NCBI GenBank assembly: GCA_947475365.1
Contig: CANJOI010000004.1
Span: forward strand, 1 to 38,558
Direction of reading: 5' to 3'
Length of the DNA stretch: 38,558 bases
Source of the DNA: Fidelibacterota bacterium
GTDB lineage: Bacteria; Pseudomonadota; Alphaproteobacteria; Rhodospirillales; Rhodospirillaceae
Under the pieces are notes generated by a model. It had not been told where the DNA came from, ran no database searches, and saw only the letters and a list, made by a program, of their open reading frames with translations. Positions 9,382-18,441 of this stretch are shown piece by piece (the first letter of the stretch is position 1; the number at the start of each line of letters is the position of its first letter). A program made the position numbers and the translations under genes.

Positions 9382-12183
9382 ATGACTTCAGGTCAGAAAT
9401 CGACACCCGCGCGCCACGTCGCCTGCGTATCAAAACCGCGGGCACGCGCGGCATCCTTCGCGACGCTGCTGCTGGCCAGCTGCAGCCTGGCCAGCCTTGC
9501 GCACGCGCAGGCGATAAACGGCGCGGACAAGGAGCAGCAATTGGCCCAGGCCCAACTGCAGCTGTCGGACGCGCAAGCGCGCGTGCAGTTCGCGCAGGCT
9601 GAACTCGCCCGGGCCCAGACCGAGCTGGCGCAGATGCAAAGCGAGGGCGGCCGCGAGGCGCGGCCCACGCAGATGGCGCAGGCTTCAGCGCCGGCGCCGC
9701 GCGCGCAATCCCAGTCCGCCGCCGCCGCGAACGATCATATGGAAACCATCGTGGTGGAAGGCCGGCGCGTTAACAGCGAGGCAGTCTCCGCGGTCGCCGC
9801 CGACTTCCTGAAATTCGGCACGCAGGTGCAGATCGTCAGCGATGAGGAAATCGCCACCGGCGGGTTCACCAACTTCGCGGAGCTGGCGGCCGGGTTGATC
9901 CGCGGCGCCAACGTCGGCTACTCGCCGGACGAAGGCGAATTCACCATTCGCATCGATGGCGGCACCGATCGCGACACCCTTCTCCTGGTCGATAACATGC
10001 CCACCTTCGACCGCGGTACGCCGCTGGAGGATATCTGGGGCGCAACCTCGATCGATCCGCGCATGATCGACTCGGTCGAGATCTTCCGCGGCGGCCAGAG
10101 CCTGTATTACGGCGGCAACGGCGGCCTGGGCGTCGTATCGGTCAAGTACAAGCAGCCCAACGGCAAATTCGGGGGCGAGGCCGGCACCTATTTCGGCTCG
10201 TTCAAGACCCGCGAGGTGTATTCCAACATCACCTTCCCGATCGATCGCGAAGGCAAGCACAGCCTGATGTTCTACGGGCGCTCTTACGAGACCGACTCAA
10301 ACCCGATCTTCGACAAGGACGCCTATTCCGATACGGTACTTGAGGTCGGCGGCAAACACCCGTTCCCGTACAGCTACAAGTCGCTCGGCGCGAAGTACCT
10401 GTGGAAGATGGGCGACCAGACCGAATTCCGCCTCGGGGCCGAACTCGTTAGCACCTTTTTCCACGATCCGTTCCCGAACGACCACGTCTACAATCCCAAC
10501 TTCGCGGATTTCCCGAATTTTCGTGCGAGCCTCCACAGCCAGTTGACCGATGAGTTGAAGATCGAAGCGGAGGCCTATTACACCGCGCCGAAGCTTTGGA
10601 ATACCGAAGTCGACGTGGAAATCTGCCGCATTCCGCAGAGCGTCCTCAATCCGGCGACCGGCAAGCCCTTCACCCTGGCCTCGGCCTACGAGACCTACGC
10701 CAAGGCCAACAACCTGCCCGTGGGCTGTATCACCAACCCGGACACCAGCACCAAGGCCGACCGCGTCTCGCGCCAGGGCTTCTATGTCGACGCCAACGGC
10801 AATATCAAAGGCACGTTGCAGAATCCGTTCCGCATCGGCGACCCGATGGGCACCATCATTCAGACCGTCGCGAATTTCGGAACCGGCATCCCCGTCAAAG
10901 GCTATGGCGAGGGAACTCAGTTTAAGGCGGGTTACGTTGACTACGGCGCCAACCTGCGTGCCAAATACGTATGGACCGACTGGCTGTCGACGGTGGTCGG
11001 CGTGCAGCGTACGACGTCCTTCGATAATTCGGATCCCGTCTACGGCGTGTCCAAGGCCCACATCAATACGACCGGCATCTACGGCGATGCGCAGATGAAA
11101 CTGCCGGTGCTCGACGGCACCAACATCTCGCTTGGCTTGCGCAAGGACTTCAACAACCTTTTCGCGGATAACTTTATCTGGAAGTTCTCCGTCCGGCAGG
11201 AGTTCGGCGAGGGCTTCTATGCCCGCGGCAGCGGCGGCACGTCCTACAACAATCCGCGCGCCCAGGAGGCCGGTCTGTTCGCGAATACCCGCAACAACCC
11301 GACCATCAAGCCGCAGGATGTCGAAACCTATGGCGCCGGCGCCGGCATCAACGGCCATGTGCTGGACGGCACCTTCAACGCCGAGATTGGCTACTTCAAC
11401 ACCAAAATCACCAATCTGTTCGGCAGCGCCGCGATCCGCGACGTTTGCCCCGGCGTCGATCCGACCCGCGTGCTCAACCCCGATATCATCACCCCGGTCG
11501 AGTTCTGCCGGACCTTCTCAAGCTTCGGCCTGACCGGGCTGAGCACGGCCTACTTCAATACCAAGGCCCAGCAGAGGATTAAGGGTTACACCCTGGATCT
11601 TTCGCTCGACCTGCAACAGGTCCAGGCCGACTTCAGCTTCACCAAGCAGGAATCGCGCGAGCCCAACCCCGTGTACGGCCTGACGGCGGTACGCGCCGGC
11701 ACTGGGGCGGCGCTGACCACGGTCGTCCCCGGCCGTGCTGGCAGCGAACCGCTGCGCCAGTCCGGCGAGCGTCCGGAATGGATGATTTCAACAATCGTCA
11801 CCTATACGCCGACCCCCCGCTGGGTGTTCGCCCTCAATCCCCGCTTGCAGGGACCGGAGTGGGTTTATGTCCAGAACAACGCGGCGCGCTTTGTCGACGC
11901 TTCGGGCAACCGCACCAATCCCGACGTCAACTTCGGCAGCTATTTCGTGCTTAACGGGTCGGTTCAGTACTACCTCGGGGAGGAGATGCAGCATCGCTTC
12001 CTGATTCGCCTCGTGAATATTCTCGACAAGAAGTATTCGGAACGCGGTGGAGCGACCGATAAGTCGTTCACCCGTGCGGCTGTGCGCGGCGAACTCACCT
12101 CCAACGATCCGTCCTACTATTACACCTACCAGTTCTACGGTAAGCCGCGGTCGTTCTGGCTCCAGTACGCCTACCGCTTCTAA
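9382..12183 (+). CDS. TonB-dependent outer membrane receptor with N-terminal coiled-coil segment
   Basis: Signal peptide, Gln/Ala-rich heptad segment (EQQLAQAQLQLSDAQARVQFAQAELARAQTELAQM), TonB-box-like METIVVEG, plug (QIVSDEEIATGGFTNFAELAAGLI...VEIFRGGQSLYYGGNGGLGVVSV), C-terminal aromatic YAYRF. Confidence 0.93.
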   Translation: MTSGQKSTPARHVACVSKPRARAASFATLLLASCSLASLAHAQAINGADKEQQLAQAQLQLSDAQARVQFAQAELARAQTELAQMQSEGGREARPTQMAQASAPAPRAQSQSAAAANDHMETIVVEGRRVNSEAVSAVAADFLKFGTQVQIVSDEEIATGGFTNFAELAAGLIRGANVGYSPDEGEFTIRIDGGTDRDTLLLVDNMPTFDRGTPLEDIWGATSIDPRMIDSVEIFRGGQSLYYGGNGGLGVVSVKYKQPNGKFGGEAGTYFGSFKTREVYSNITFPIDREGKHSLMFYGRSYETDSNPIFDKDAYSDTVLEVGGKHPFPYSYKSLGAKYLWKMGDQTEFRLGAELVSTFFHDPFPNDHVYNPNFADFPNFRASLHSQLTDELKIEAEAYYTAPKLWNTEVDVEICRIPQSVLNPATGKPFTLASAYETYAKANNLPVGCITNPDTSTKADRVSRQGFYVDANGNIKGTLQNPFRIGDPMGTIIQTVANFGTGIPVKGYGEGTQFKAGYVDYGANLRAKYVWTDWLSTVVGVQRTTSFDNSDPVYGVSKAHINTTGIYGDAQMKLPVLDGTNISLGLRKDFNNLFADNFIWKFSVRQEFGEGFYARGSGGTSYNNPRAQEAGLFANTRNNPTIKPQDVETYGAGAGINGHVLDGTFNAEIGYFNTKITNLFGSAAIRDVCPGVDPTRVLNPDIITPVEFCRTFSSFGLTGLSTAYFNTKAQQRIKGYTLDLSLDLQQVQADFSFTKQESREPNPVYGLTAVRAGTGAALTTVVPGRAGSEPLRQSGERPEWMISTIVTYTPTPRWVFALNPRLQGPEWVYVQNNAARFVDASGNRTNPDVNFGSYFVLNGSVQYYLGEEMQHRFLIRLVNILDKKYSERGGATDKSFTRAAVRGELTSNDPSYYYTYQFYGKPRSFWLQYAYRF

Positions 12184-12205
12184 TACACGCGCAGACACAA
12201 GAGCC

Positions 12206-12240
12206 GGGCGGGTCCTGCGCGGGACCCGCCCGTTTCTTTT
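12206..12240 (+). terminator. Rho-independent terminator of the TonB receptor gene
   Basis: GGGCGGGTCC-TGCGCG-GGACCCGCCC followed by GTTTCTTTT, 23 nt after the stop codon. Confidence 0.85.
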
Positions 12241-12330
12241 GGAGCGCGGACAAATCCCTGGCCCGGCCGTTGCCGGGTGTGCCGGCAAAGACAGTGTTAT
12301 TGAAATCGGCGGCATCCGTGTACGTGGACC

Positions 12331-15063
12331 GTGGACCGCGAAACCGCGCGCGAAATCATGTATCTTCCCGCCAGCGTGACGCGATCAGGAATAGTTCAAG
12401 TGTCCAGCCCCACCCCGGAAGCACTCCGGTCTCTCATTGTTTTGTGCCTGGGCGGTGCGCCTGGGGCGGCCACCGCGATCGAAGATCTGGCGGTTCAGCG
12501 CCGCGCGCTCGCCGAAGGTCTCCTGGCCACGGCCAGCGACGCGCAAGCCTTGGCCCCCTGCCGCGCGGCGGTGGAGGATCTCGCCTTATCCGGCCTGCCT
12601 TATGACGCTGGCGAGGATCGCAGCGATCTGGGCGGGCGGATAAGCCGTGCGCTAGCGTCGGGCGCGCCGCCCATGAACGCCGTGATGGCGGCCATGGCGC
12701 TGGCGCCCGCGCACCATTTCCCCGTGCTCGATCTCACGGCTGTGCCACCCGACCTGTGTCTGCTTTATGCGCGGTATCTGATGGCCGGCCCCGCCATATT
12801 CGAAGACTATGGCGAGGCTGTTCGTTTCGCGCATCATCGTTTGCGGGCGATGGAACAGTTGCATACCGCGGTGTTCCAGCAGCGTCTGCCGGACGCCGAG
12901 GCGATCGCGGATATCGCCGCCGGCGCCACAAACCACATGCTCTACTTCAACGGTGTCAATCTCGCGCCGTATTTCCGCTTGCGCGCGGAGCTGCTGGAAT
13001 GGCGCCTCGCGGGCTTGAATCACCCCTTACACCACCTGCCGCCTCTCACCGCGCGCCCGCGGGTGCGGATCGGGTTGCTGCACAGCGGTCTGGATCCCAT
13101 GACCGAGACCTATTACCTGCTCGCGCACCTGGTGGGGCGGCAACCGTCCCTGGAGATCATTCTCTATCTCGATCATCCGCCCTCGGGCCCACTGACGCCC
13201 GAATTCGCCCGGCGTGTCGACCGGATCGCCGTGGTCCCGGCGGCCCTGGCCGCCGCCGCGGCGCACATTCGCGGCGACGATCTCGATGTGTTGCTTATCT
13301 CGCGCAATATCACCGCGGGCAATTCACCGGCGGTCCGGCTGGCCGCGCACCGGCTGGCCCGGGTGCAGATCGTGGGCGCGGCGTCGCCGGTGACCAGCGG
13401 ACTCAGTTCCGCGGACTTTTTTCTTTCAGGCGAGGCGAACGAGCCCGCCGCCGACGCGCAGGATCACTACCAGGAGGCGCTTGCCCGGCTGCCGGGATTG
13501 GTGACGACCTACGCTTATGCCTACGACCGGGATCCGCGCACGCGATCGTTCGCGCGCGCCGATTTCGGAATAGCGGCGGCGGATGTGGTTTTCTTCTCCG
13601 CCGCCAACTGCTTCAAGATCCTGCCCGAGGTGTTTCAGACCTGGGCGCGCATTCTGGCGGCAACGCCGGGTAGCCGCCTGATGTTGATGCCCTACAATCC
13701 CAATTGGTTCGATTCTTACGCCACCACGCTGTTCCAGCGCCGGATTGCGCGCCAACTCGCCGACCACGGGGTCGCCGCGGAGCGGGTTGTTGTGCTGAGC
13801 GCCGTGCCGGCACGGACTGATCTTCATGCCGCCATGGCGATGGCGGACATCTACCTCGATAGCTTTCCGTTCTCCGGGGCCTGCTCCCTGGTGGATCCTT
13901 TGCAGGTGGGGCTGCCAATTGTGGCCATGGACGGGACCGCCTTCCGCACCGCCGTGGCGGCGTCGATCCTGCGGGCCACCGGTTTCGACCATATGGTCTG
14001 TCCCGACGTCGAATCCTACGTCACACGCGCCTGCGCCCTGGCCGGCGATGCCACGCTGCGCCAGCGGGAGCGGGATGACGTCAGGCAAATCGATCCGGCT
14101 TTTCTGCCGTGCACCTGGACCGCGCCGCTGGCCCAGGATTTCTCGGACTTCGCGCGCGATGCCGCCGCCGCCTGGTTCGCGAAAGTTGATGCTCTCAGGG
14201 CGCTGGCCCCGGCGGATCTTCAGGAAAAACTCCGGGAACTCGCCCAGGATTTGCGGCAACAGAGAAACCCGGGCTACCTGCAACTGACCGATCTCGCGCT
14301 CATCACGCAGTGCCTCTATCCCTATCTGCAGACGCTGAGGGCGGAAGGCGCCCCCGCCGGGCGGATCGTCGATGTGGGCGCCTGTGTCGGCGAGGCCTCA
14401 ATGCCTTTCCTGCGCGGCGGATGGCGTGTCGATCTGTTCGAACCCGACCCGGAATGTCTGGCCCCGCTGACGAAGCTGTGCGCCGCTTTTTCCAATGCCA
14501 CGCACTACGCCGCTGCCGTGACCGCCGCCCCGGAGGGGCTGGTTACGTTCCATAAGCGCAGCATGGGTCTGTCGGGTTTGGGCGCGAGCCCCTACGCGCG
14601 CGGCGAGAGGGAGGTGGTGGTTGCCAGCACGACCCTGAACGCGGTCTACGGCGCGGAAAAGCCTGCGGCGGATGTGTTGAAGATCGATGCGGAAGGTTTC
14701 GACCTCGAGATTCTCGCGGGCGTCGATATCAAACGGCTTGCGCCCAAAGCCGTCATGATTGAATTCGGCACCGCCTTTGCGCGCCAAACTCCGGCGGCGA
14801 TCCGCGAAACCATCGCGCGCATGGCCACGGAAGGCTACAGCGTGGTGGCGTTCTCGAATCGGCAGCTCGAAGGTTTTGGCCGCTCCAACTGGTCGTGCGA
14901 GCTTGACGCCTTGACCTTTGGCGGCATCCCTCCCGGCGATGACATAGCCGGGAACTTGGTCTTCTTCCGCGCCGGTGACACCACCTTCCTGACGTGTCTT
15001 TTGATGCTGCTGGACAGCTTCCAGCCGGCGCGTAAGCGGCGGTGGGGGCTGACGGCGGCATAA
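12331..15063 (+). CDS. Bifunctional GT41/OGT-like glycosyltransferase fused to FkbM-family methyltransferase
   Basis: Middle domain with OGT/SPINDLY-like features (VRIGLLHSGLDPMTETYYL, MLMPYNPNWF, ADIYLDSFPFSGACSLVDPLQVGLPIVAMDG); C-terminal domain with GRIVDVGACVGEASMPFLRGG, DLFEPDPECLAPL, ADVLKIDAEGFDLEILAGV. True start could be ATG at 12358. Confidence 0.82.
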   Translation: MDRETAREIMYLPASVTRSGIVQVSSPTPEALRSLIVLCLGGAPGAATAIEDLAVQRRALAEGLLATASDAQALAPCRAAVEDLALSGLPYDAGEDRSDLGGRISRALASGAPPMNAVMAAMALAPAHHFPVLDLTAVPPDLCLLYARYLMAGPAIFEDYGEAVRFAHHRLRAMEQLHTAVFQQRLPDAEAIADIAAGATNHMLYFNGVNLAPYFRLRAELLEWRLAGLNHPLHHLPPLTARPRVRIGLLHSGLDPMTETYYLLAHLVGRQPSLEIILYLDHPPSGPLTPEFARRVDRIAVVPAALAAAAAHIRGDDLDVLLISRNITAGNSPAVRLAAHRLARVQIVGAASPVTSGLSSADFFLSGEANEPAADAQDHYQEALARLPGLVTTYAYAYDRDPRTRSFARADFGIAAADVVFFSAANCFKILPEVFQTWARILAATPGSRLMLMPYNPNWFDSYATTLFQRRIARQLADHGVAAERVVVLSAVPARTDLHAAMAMADIYLDSFPFSGACSLVDPLQVGLPIVAMDGTAFRTAVAASILRATGFDHMVCPDVESYVTRACALAGDATLRQRERDDVRQIDPAFLPCTWTAPLAQDFSDFARDAAAAWFAKVDALRALAPADLQEKLRELAQDLRQQRNPGYLQLTDLALITQCLYPYLQTLRAEGAPAGRIVDVGACVGEASMPFLRGGWRVDLFEPDPECLAPLTKLCAAFSNATHYAAAVTAAPEGLVTFHKRSMGLSGLGASPYARGEREVVVASTTLNAVYGAEKPAADVLKIDAEGFDLEILAGVDIKRLAPKAVMIEFGTAFARQTPAAIRETIARMATEGYSVVAFSNRQLEGFGRSNWSCELDALTFGGIPPGDDIAGNLVFFRAGDTTFLTCLLMLLDSFQPARKRRWGLTAA

Positions 15064-15171
15064 AACCCGCGCATCGCACCCTGCCGGAGCCTATAATTTC
15101 CCGGTCGAGAAGCCTTCTGGCGGCGGGCGAGGCGCCGGTTGCCGCGATAGACTGTCGCCGCGGGTAAGGGG

Positions 15172-16098
15172 ATGACTGTGCGAGGGAACACCGTTGTGCG
15201 CGTGGTGAAGTGGCTGTACTTCCTGGTGCTGATCGCAGCGACCGCCGCAGGGGCATGGGCGATCCGCCCGATCCTCCAGGAGCAAGCGGCGCGGCGCGCG
15301 GCGCCGCTGGCGGTGAATGTCTACGCCCACCCCTTCGTATCTGTCCTGAAGGAGACGGCCATCAGCCGGGGGTCTTCGTCGGCGGATTTCTTCAGTCAGG
15401 ACGTTTTCAAAGACGCCACGGCGGCCATCATGGAGCGCCAGGCTCCGCCATTCGCCAAGGGCGCGGACCGCGATGCCTGGGCACGGGGGTTCGTGTCCGA
15501 ACTCACGACACATCTCAACAATTTCATGGCGCGCAGGTATGTAGATTCCCTGCAGCGGCTTGAGGTCGAAAACCAGGCCAAGGGCATGGTGCTGGTACGT
15601 ATCGCCAATGTCGGCGGCCAGGCCGTGGAAGATATCCGGGTGGAAGTGAACGGCGGGCAGCTGTTCATGGAGGGCTCGCCCGCCGCCGCGAAATTCCGCA
15701 GCCTCGGCACGCGCACGTTACGGCTCGGGACGTTGGCCGCGGGCGAAAAGATCGATCTCTCCGTCCTGACGACCCAGGACATGAGCCTGGGCGGCGAGGG
15801 ACCGCGCGTGAAAGTGTCGGCCAAGGACCAGCAGTTCCCGGTGATCGTGCACGCCCAGGGCGCCCCGTTGTGGCCGGCGCTGCCGGACATCAAGTGGCTC
15901 GCCTTCGCCGTGGTTTATCTCGCGCTGCTGCTCGCCGGCCTGGGTGTGGGGATTCTGTCGCTGGCGGGCACACGTACAGGTCTTGCGCCGGGGGCCAAGG
16001 CATCGTCCCGTGCAACCGCAACGCCTCTCGCGGCGCCAGCGCCTGCAGCGCTGACCGCTTCTGAGGCGCGGGTTTGGCGGCGACCAGGGGCCGCCTGA
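15172..16098 (+). CDS. Hypothetical membrane protein with N- and C-terminal transmembrane segments
   Basis: N-terminal VVKWLYFLVLIAATAAGAWAI and C-terminal WLAFAVVYLALLLAGLGVGILSLAG hydrophobic helices around an extracytoplasmic region. Confidence 0.75.
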   Translation: MTVRGNTVVRVVKWLYFLVLIAATAAGAWAIRPILQEQAARRAAPLAVNVYAHPFVSVLKETAISRGSSSADFFSQDVFKDATAAIMERQAPPFAKGADRDAWARGFVSELTTHLNNFMARRYVDSLQRLEVENQAKGMVLVRIANVGGQAVEDIRVEVNGGQLFMEGSPAAAKFRSLGTRTLRLGTLAAGEKIDLSVLTTQDMSLGGEGPRVKVSAKDQQFPVIVHAQGAPLWPALPDIKWLAFAVVYLALLLAGLGVGILSLAGTRTGLAPGAKASSRATATPLAAPAPAALTASEARVWRRPGAA

Positions 16099-16132
16099 AC
16101 ACCTTGGGGCGGCCTAGTGCGGCCGCGTCGCG

Positions 16133-17056
16133 CTAAATGTGTAAAAGCCCGAACGCTGGGGCCGCCGGTTTCAGCTCTCCGCTATCCGGGTCTTTCATCA
16201 GAATTAACTGTTTCTGGACATCGATGACGGCGTCTCGCGGAAAAGGCGGCGTTTTGCGGGTTTTTTGAAGTCGCGCGATGTCGAAACGCTGTACGCCGAT
16301 TTCGTCAAAGTGACCTTTCTGCGCGAAGGTTGAAGGTACCTCCGGGTGATTGATGATAGGACGCGTATGAATCCACCATCCGTAACGTGCGTAATCCCGC
16401 GGCAGCCAGAAATAGCGCAAGCCTGCCTTGTCCGTCAGGCTGATATTGAAACTGTAGTCGAGGACTTCGTCGTCGGGCGCCGTCTTCAGGGTGCCGATGT
16501 CGCGCTCCCACGTGGCGAGGAGGCGGAGCGCGGCCGGGGAATTGGCCCAGTATTGTACACAGCCGGAACATAGCAGCTGGTCCGTCGAAACGATGTCAAT
16601 CGCGACGCCGTGTTGCCAGAATCGGGGCGCACCGGCCTCCGTTCTCATATCGATCAGAGCGGGAACCGGTACCCAGGCGTCGTTACTGGCATCTGCGAAC
16701 CAATTATAGATCGCGAAATCGGTTTCGTTCCGTTCCAACTCCCACAGCAGCTGCGGGCGCGCGCAAATTTCGCAATCCGCGTCGACGAACAGGAGCGGCC
16801 GGCCGAACTGCGGCAAGGCCCATTGCAAAAAACGGGATTTACAATAGCTGATGTCGTCGCTTCCGTTGCGGCTGATCGACCGGTGAACCGAGGGAACCTC
16901 GAACAATGCGTAAGGCAGGCCATAGCTATCCAAGGACGCGGCCAGCCGTTCCGCCTTTGCCCGGTAGCTCGGCGTGAAAATCGTCGACACCGTGAAGGGC
17001 GCATCAGGAGCGGTCTGGCGCCGCCATAGGGTATAGGGCCTCTCGGGCCGTGACAT
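16133..17056 (-). CDS. Putative glycosyltransferase (nucleotide-diphospho-sugar transferase fold)
   Basis: FTVSTIFTPSYRAKAERLAASLDSYGLPYALFEVP and DxD-like LLFVDADCEI; Trp/Tyr-rich acceptor half. Confidence 0.7.
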   Translation of the reverse strand: MSRPERPYTLWRRQTAPDAPFTVSTIFTPSYRAKAERLAASLDSYGLPYALFEVPSVHRSISRNGSDDISYCKSRFLQWALPQFGRPLLFVDADCEICARPQLLWELERNETDFAIYNWFADASNDAWVPVPALIDMRTEAGAPRFWQHGVAIDIVSTDQLLCSGCVQYWANSPAALRLLATWERDIGTLKTAPDDEVLDYSFNISLTDKAGLRYFWLPRDYARYGWWIHTRPIINHPEVPSTFAQKGHFDEIGVQRFDIARLQKTRKTPPFPRDAVIDVQKQLILMKDPDSGELKPAAPAFGLLHI

Positions 17057-17325
17057 TGTGGTCTCCTTGATGCCCGCTGTTTCTGCTTGCAGCGCGCGGC
17101 GGACCGGGCCGTACCATTACCCTAGTTGTGAAAGCCCGCGCTACCTAGCTTTACCGGGCGCGACCGGGTCCCTCGTGCCCGCTTGCGCGGCCTGCGGAGA
17201 CCTGTTCAATTCGGCCGATCAAGCAGGGACCCGCTGCTGCGAGGGGATTATTACGCAAGATGACATTCCCTCTGGTGAGCAGCAACAATGACCGATGACC
17301 GCCGCCTAGGCAGCGCAGGGATAGC

Positions 17326-18441
17326 GTGAAACCAGAACCGATCTTCTTTTGCGGGCTGCTTCTGAGGGCGTTCGCCTTCGGCGAGCCGACCGCGGTGTTC
17401 GACCGGCGGTCCGAAAGCGCGGCCAAGGACCTTGCGGCGGCGCACCCTACTTTTCGCATCGCCGTGATTGACGACCCGGTGCTTGCCGCCCTGGGCGAGT
17501 ATCGCCACGGCAAAAATATAAAGCAGGTAAACCTTCTATACCGTCACGTTGACGGCGTATTCTCGGGATTGTCCGCGGCGCAAGCTCTGTTTTCACACGC
17601 GCGCGTGGACGTGGTGGCGATCTCGGGCCCGATCCCTCCGGACTTGATCGCACTTTGCCGGAGTACACTGGAGCCGTTTGGTTACCGCGCGTTCCGCGCG
17701 GAAGAGAAAATCACGCCGCTGCCGGACTCCTCTGTGACCGCCCCGTTGGAGAGTCTTTTCTTCATTCATCAGCGGCTTGTTCCCATGCTGGGCGGGCGGT
17801 CCTCCCCCGAAATCGATGTCGGCGCATTCTGCAAGCAGGCCGGGATCACTCCGGGCGGCGTCATCCACGTGGGCGCGCACGAAGGCGCGGAATGGCGGAA
17901 GTATAAGGCGATGGGGGCCCCTCACGGCATATTCGTCGAAGCCAACCCGGCCACATTTGCGCGATTGGAAGAAAAACTCGCCGGCGAACCCGTGGCGCTT
18001 ATCAACTACGCGGTGACCGACCGTGCGGGGACGGTGACCCTGCACCTAACGTCCTTCGATCAAAGCTGCTCGATCTTTCCACTGCTTCGTCACGCGGCGG
18101 TCTATCCTGAGATCGTGGAGACGGGGTCCGTCGAGGTGCCGGGCGATATGCTGGATGCGCTTGTGGCGGGCCGACGCCGTGCCGGGGTGAAGTACAACAT
18201 TCTTGTGCTCGATATACAGGGCGCGGAATTGCAGGCGCTGCACGGCGCTGCTTCAACCCTCGACGACGTCGAGATTGTCGTCACGGAGGTCAACTTCGAC
18301 GAGCTCTACGCGGGCTGTGCCCAAATCGAAGACATGGACATCTTCCTCACGGAACGTGGTTTTTCCCGGAAGGTGACTTCTTCGCCCTTCCACCCCAGTT
18401 GGGGCGACGCGCTTTATGCGCGCCTGCCGCGGATCGCCTAG
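17326..18441 (+). CDS. FkbM-family SAM-dependent methyltransferase with extra N-terminal domain
   Basis: GVIHVGAHEGAEWRKYKAMG, GIFVEANPATFARLEEKL, NYAVTDRAGTVTLHLT, YNILVLDIQGAELQALHGA; GTG start. Confidence 0.85.
   Translation: MKPEPIFFCGLLLRAFAFGEPTAVFDRRSESAAKDLAAAHPTFRIAVIDDPVLAALGEYRHGKNIKQVNLLYRHVDGVFSGLSAAQALFSHARVDVVAISGPIPPDLIALCRSTLEPFGYRAFRAEEKITPLPDSSVTAPLESLFFIHQRLVPMLGGRSSPEIDVGAFCKQAGITPGGVIHVGAHEGAEWRKYKAMGAPHGIFVEANPATFARLEEKLAGEPVALINYAVTDRAGTVTLHLTSFDQSCSIFPLLRHAAVYPEIVETGSVEVPGDMLDALVAGRRRAGVKYNILVLDIQGAELQALHGAASTLDDVEIVVTEVNFDELYAGCAQIEDMDIFLTERGFSRKVTSSPFHPSWGDALYARLPRIA

Noticed and set aside
10297-11358. 353-aa minus-strand ORF inside the TonB receptor
   Set aside because: Shadow ORF antisense to a clear receptor gene; no recognisable domain.
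16098-16132. Short GC hairpin (GCGGCC...GGCCGC) between convergent genes
   Set aside because: Only a 6-bp stem without a T tract; expected by chance in GC-rich DNA.
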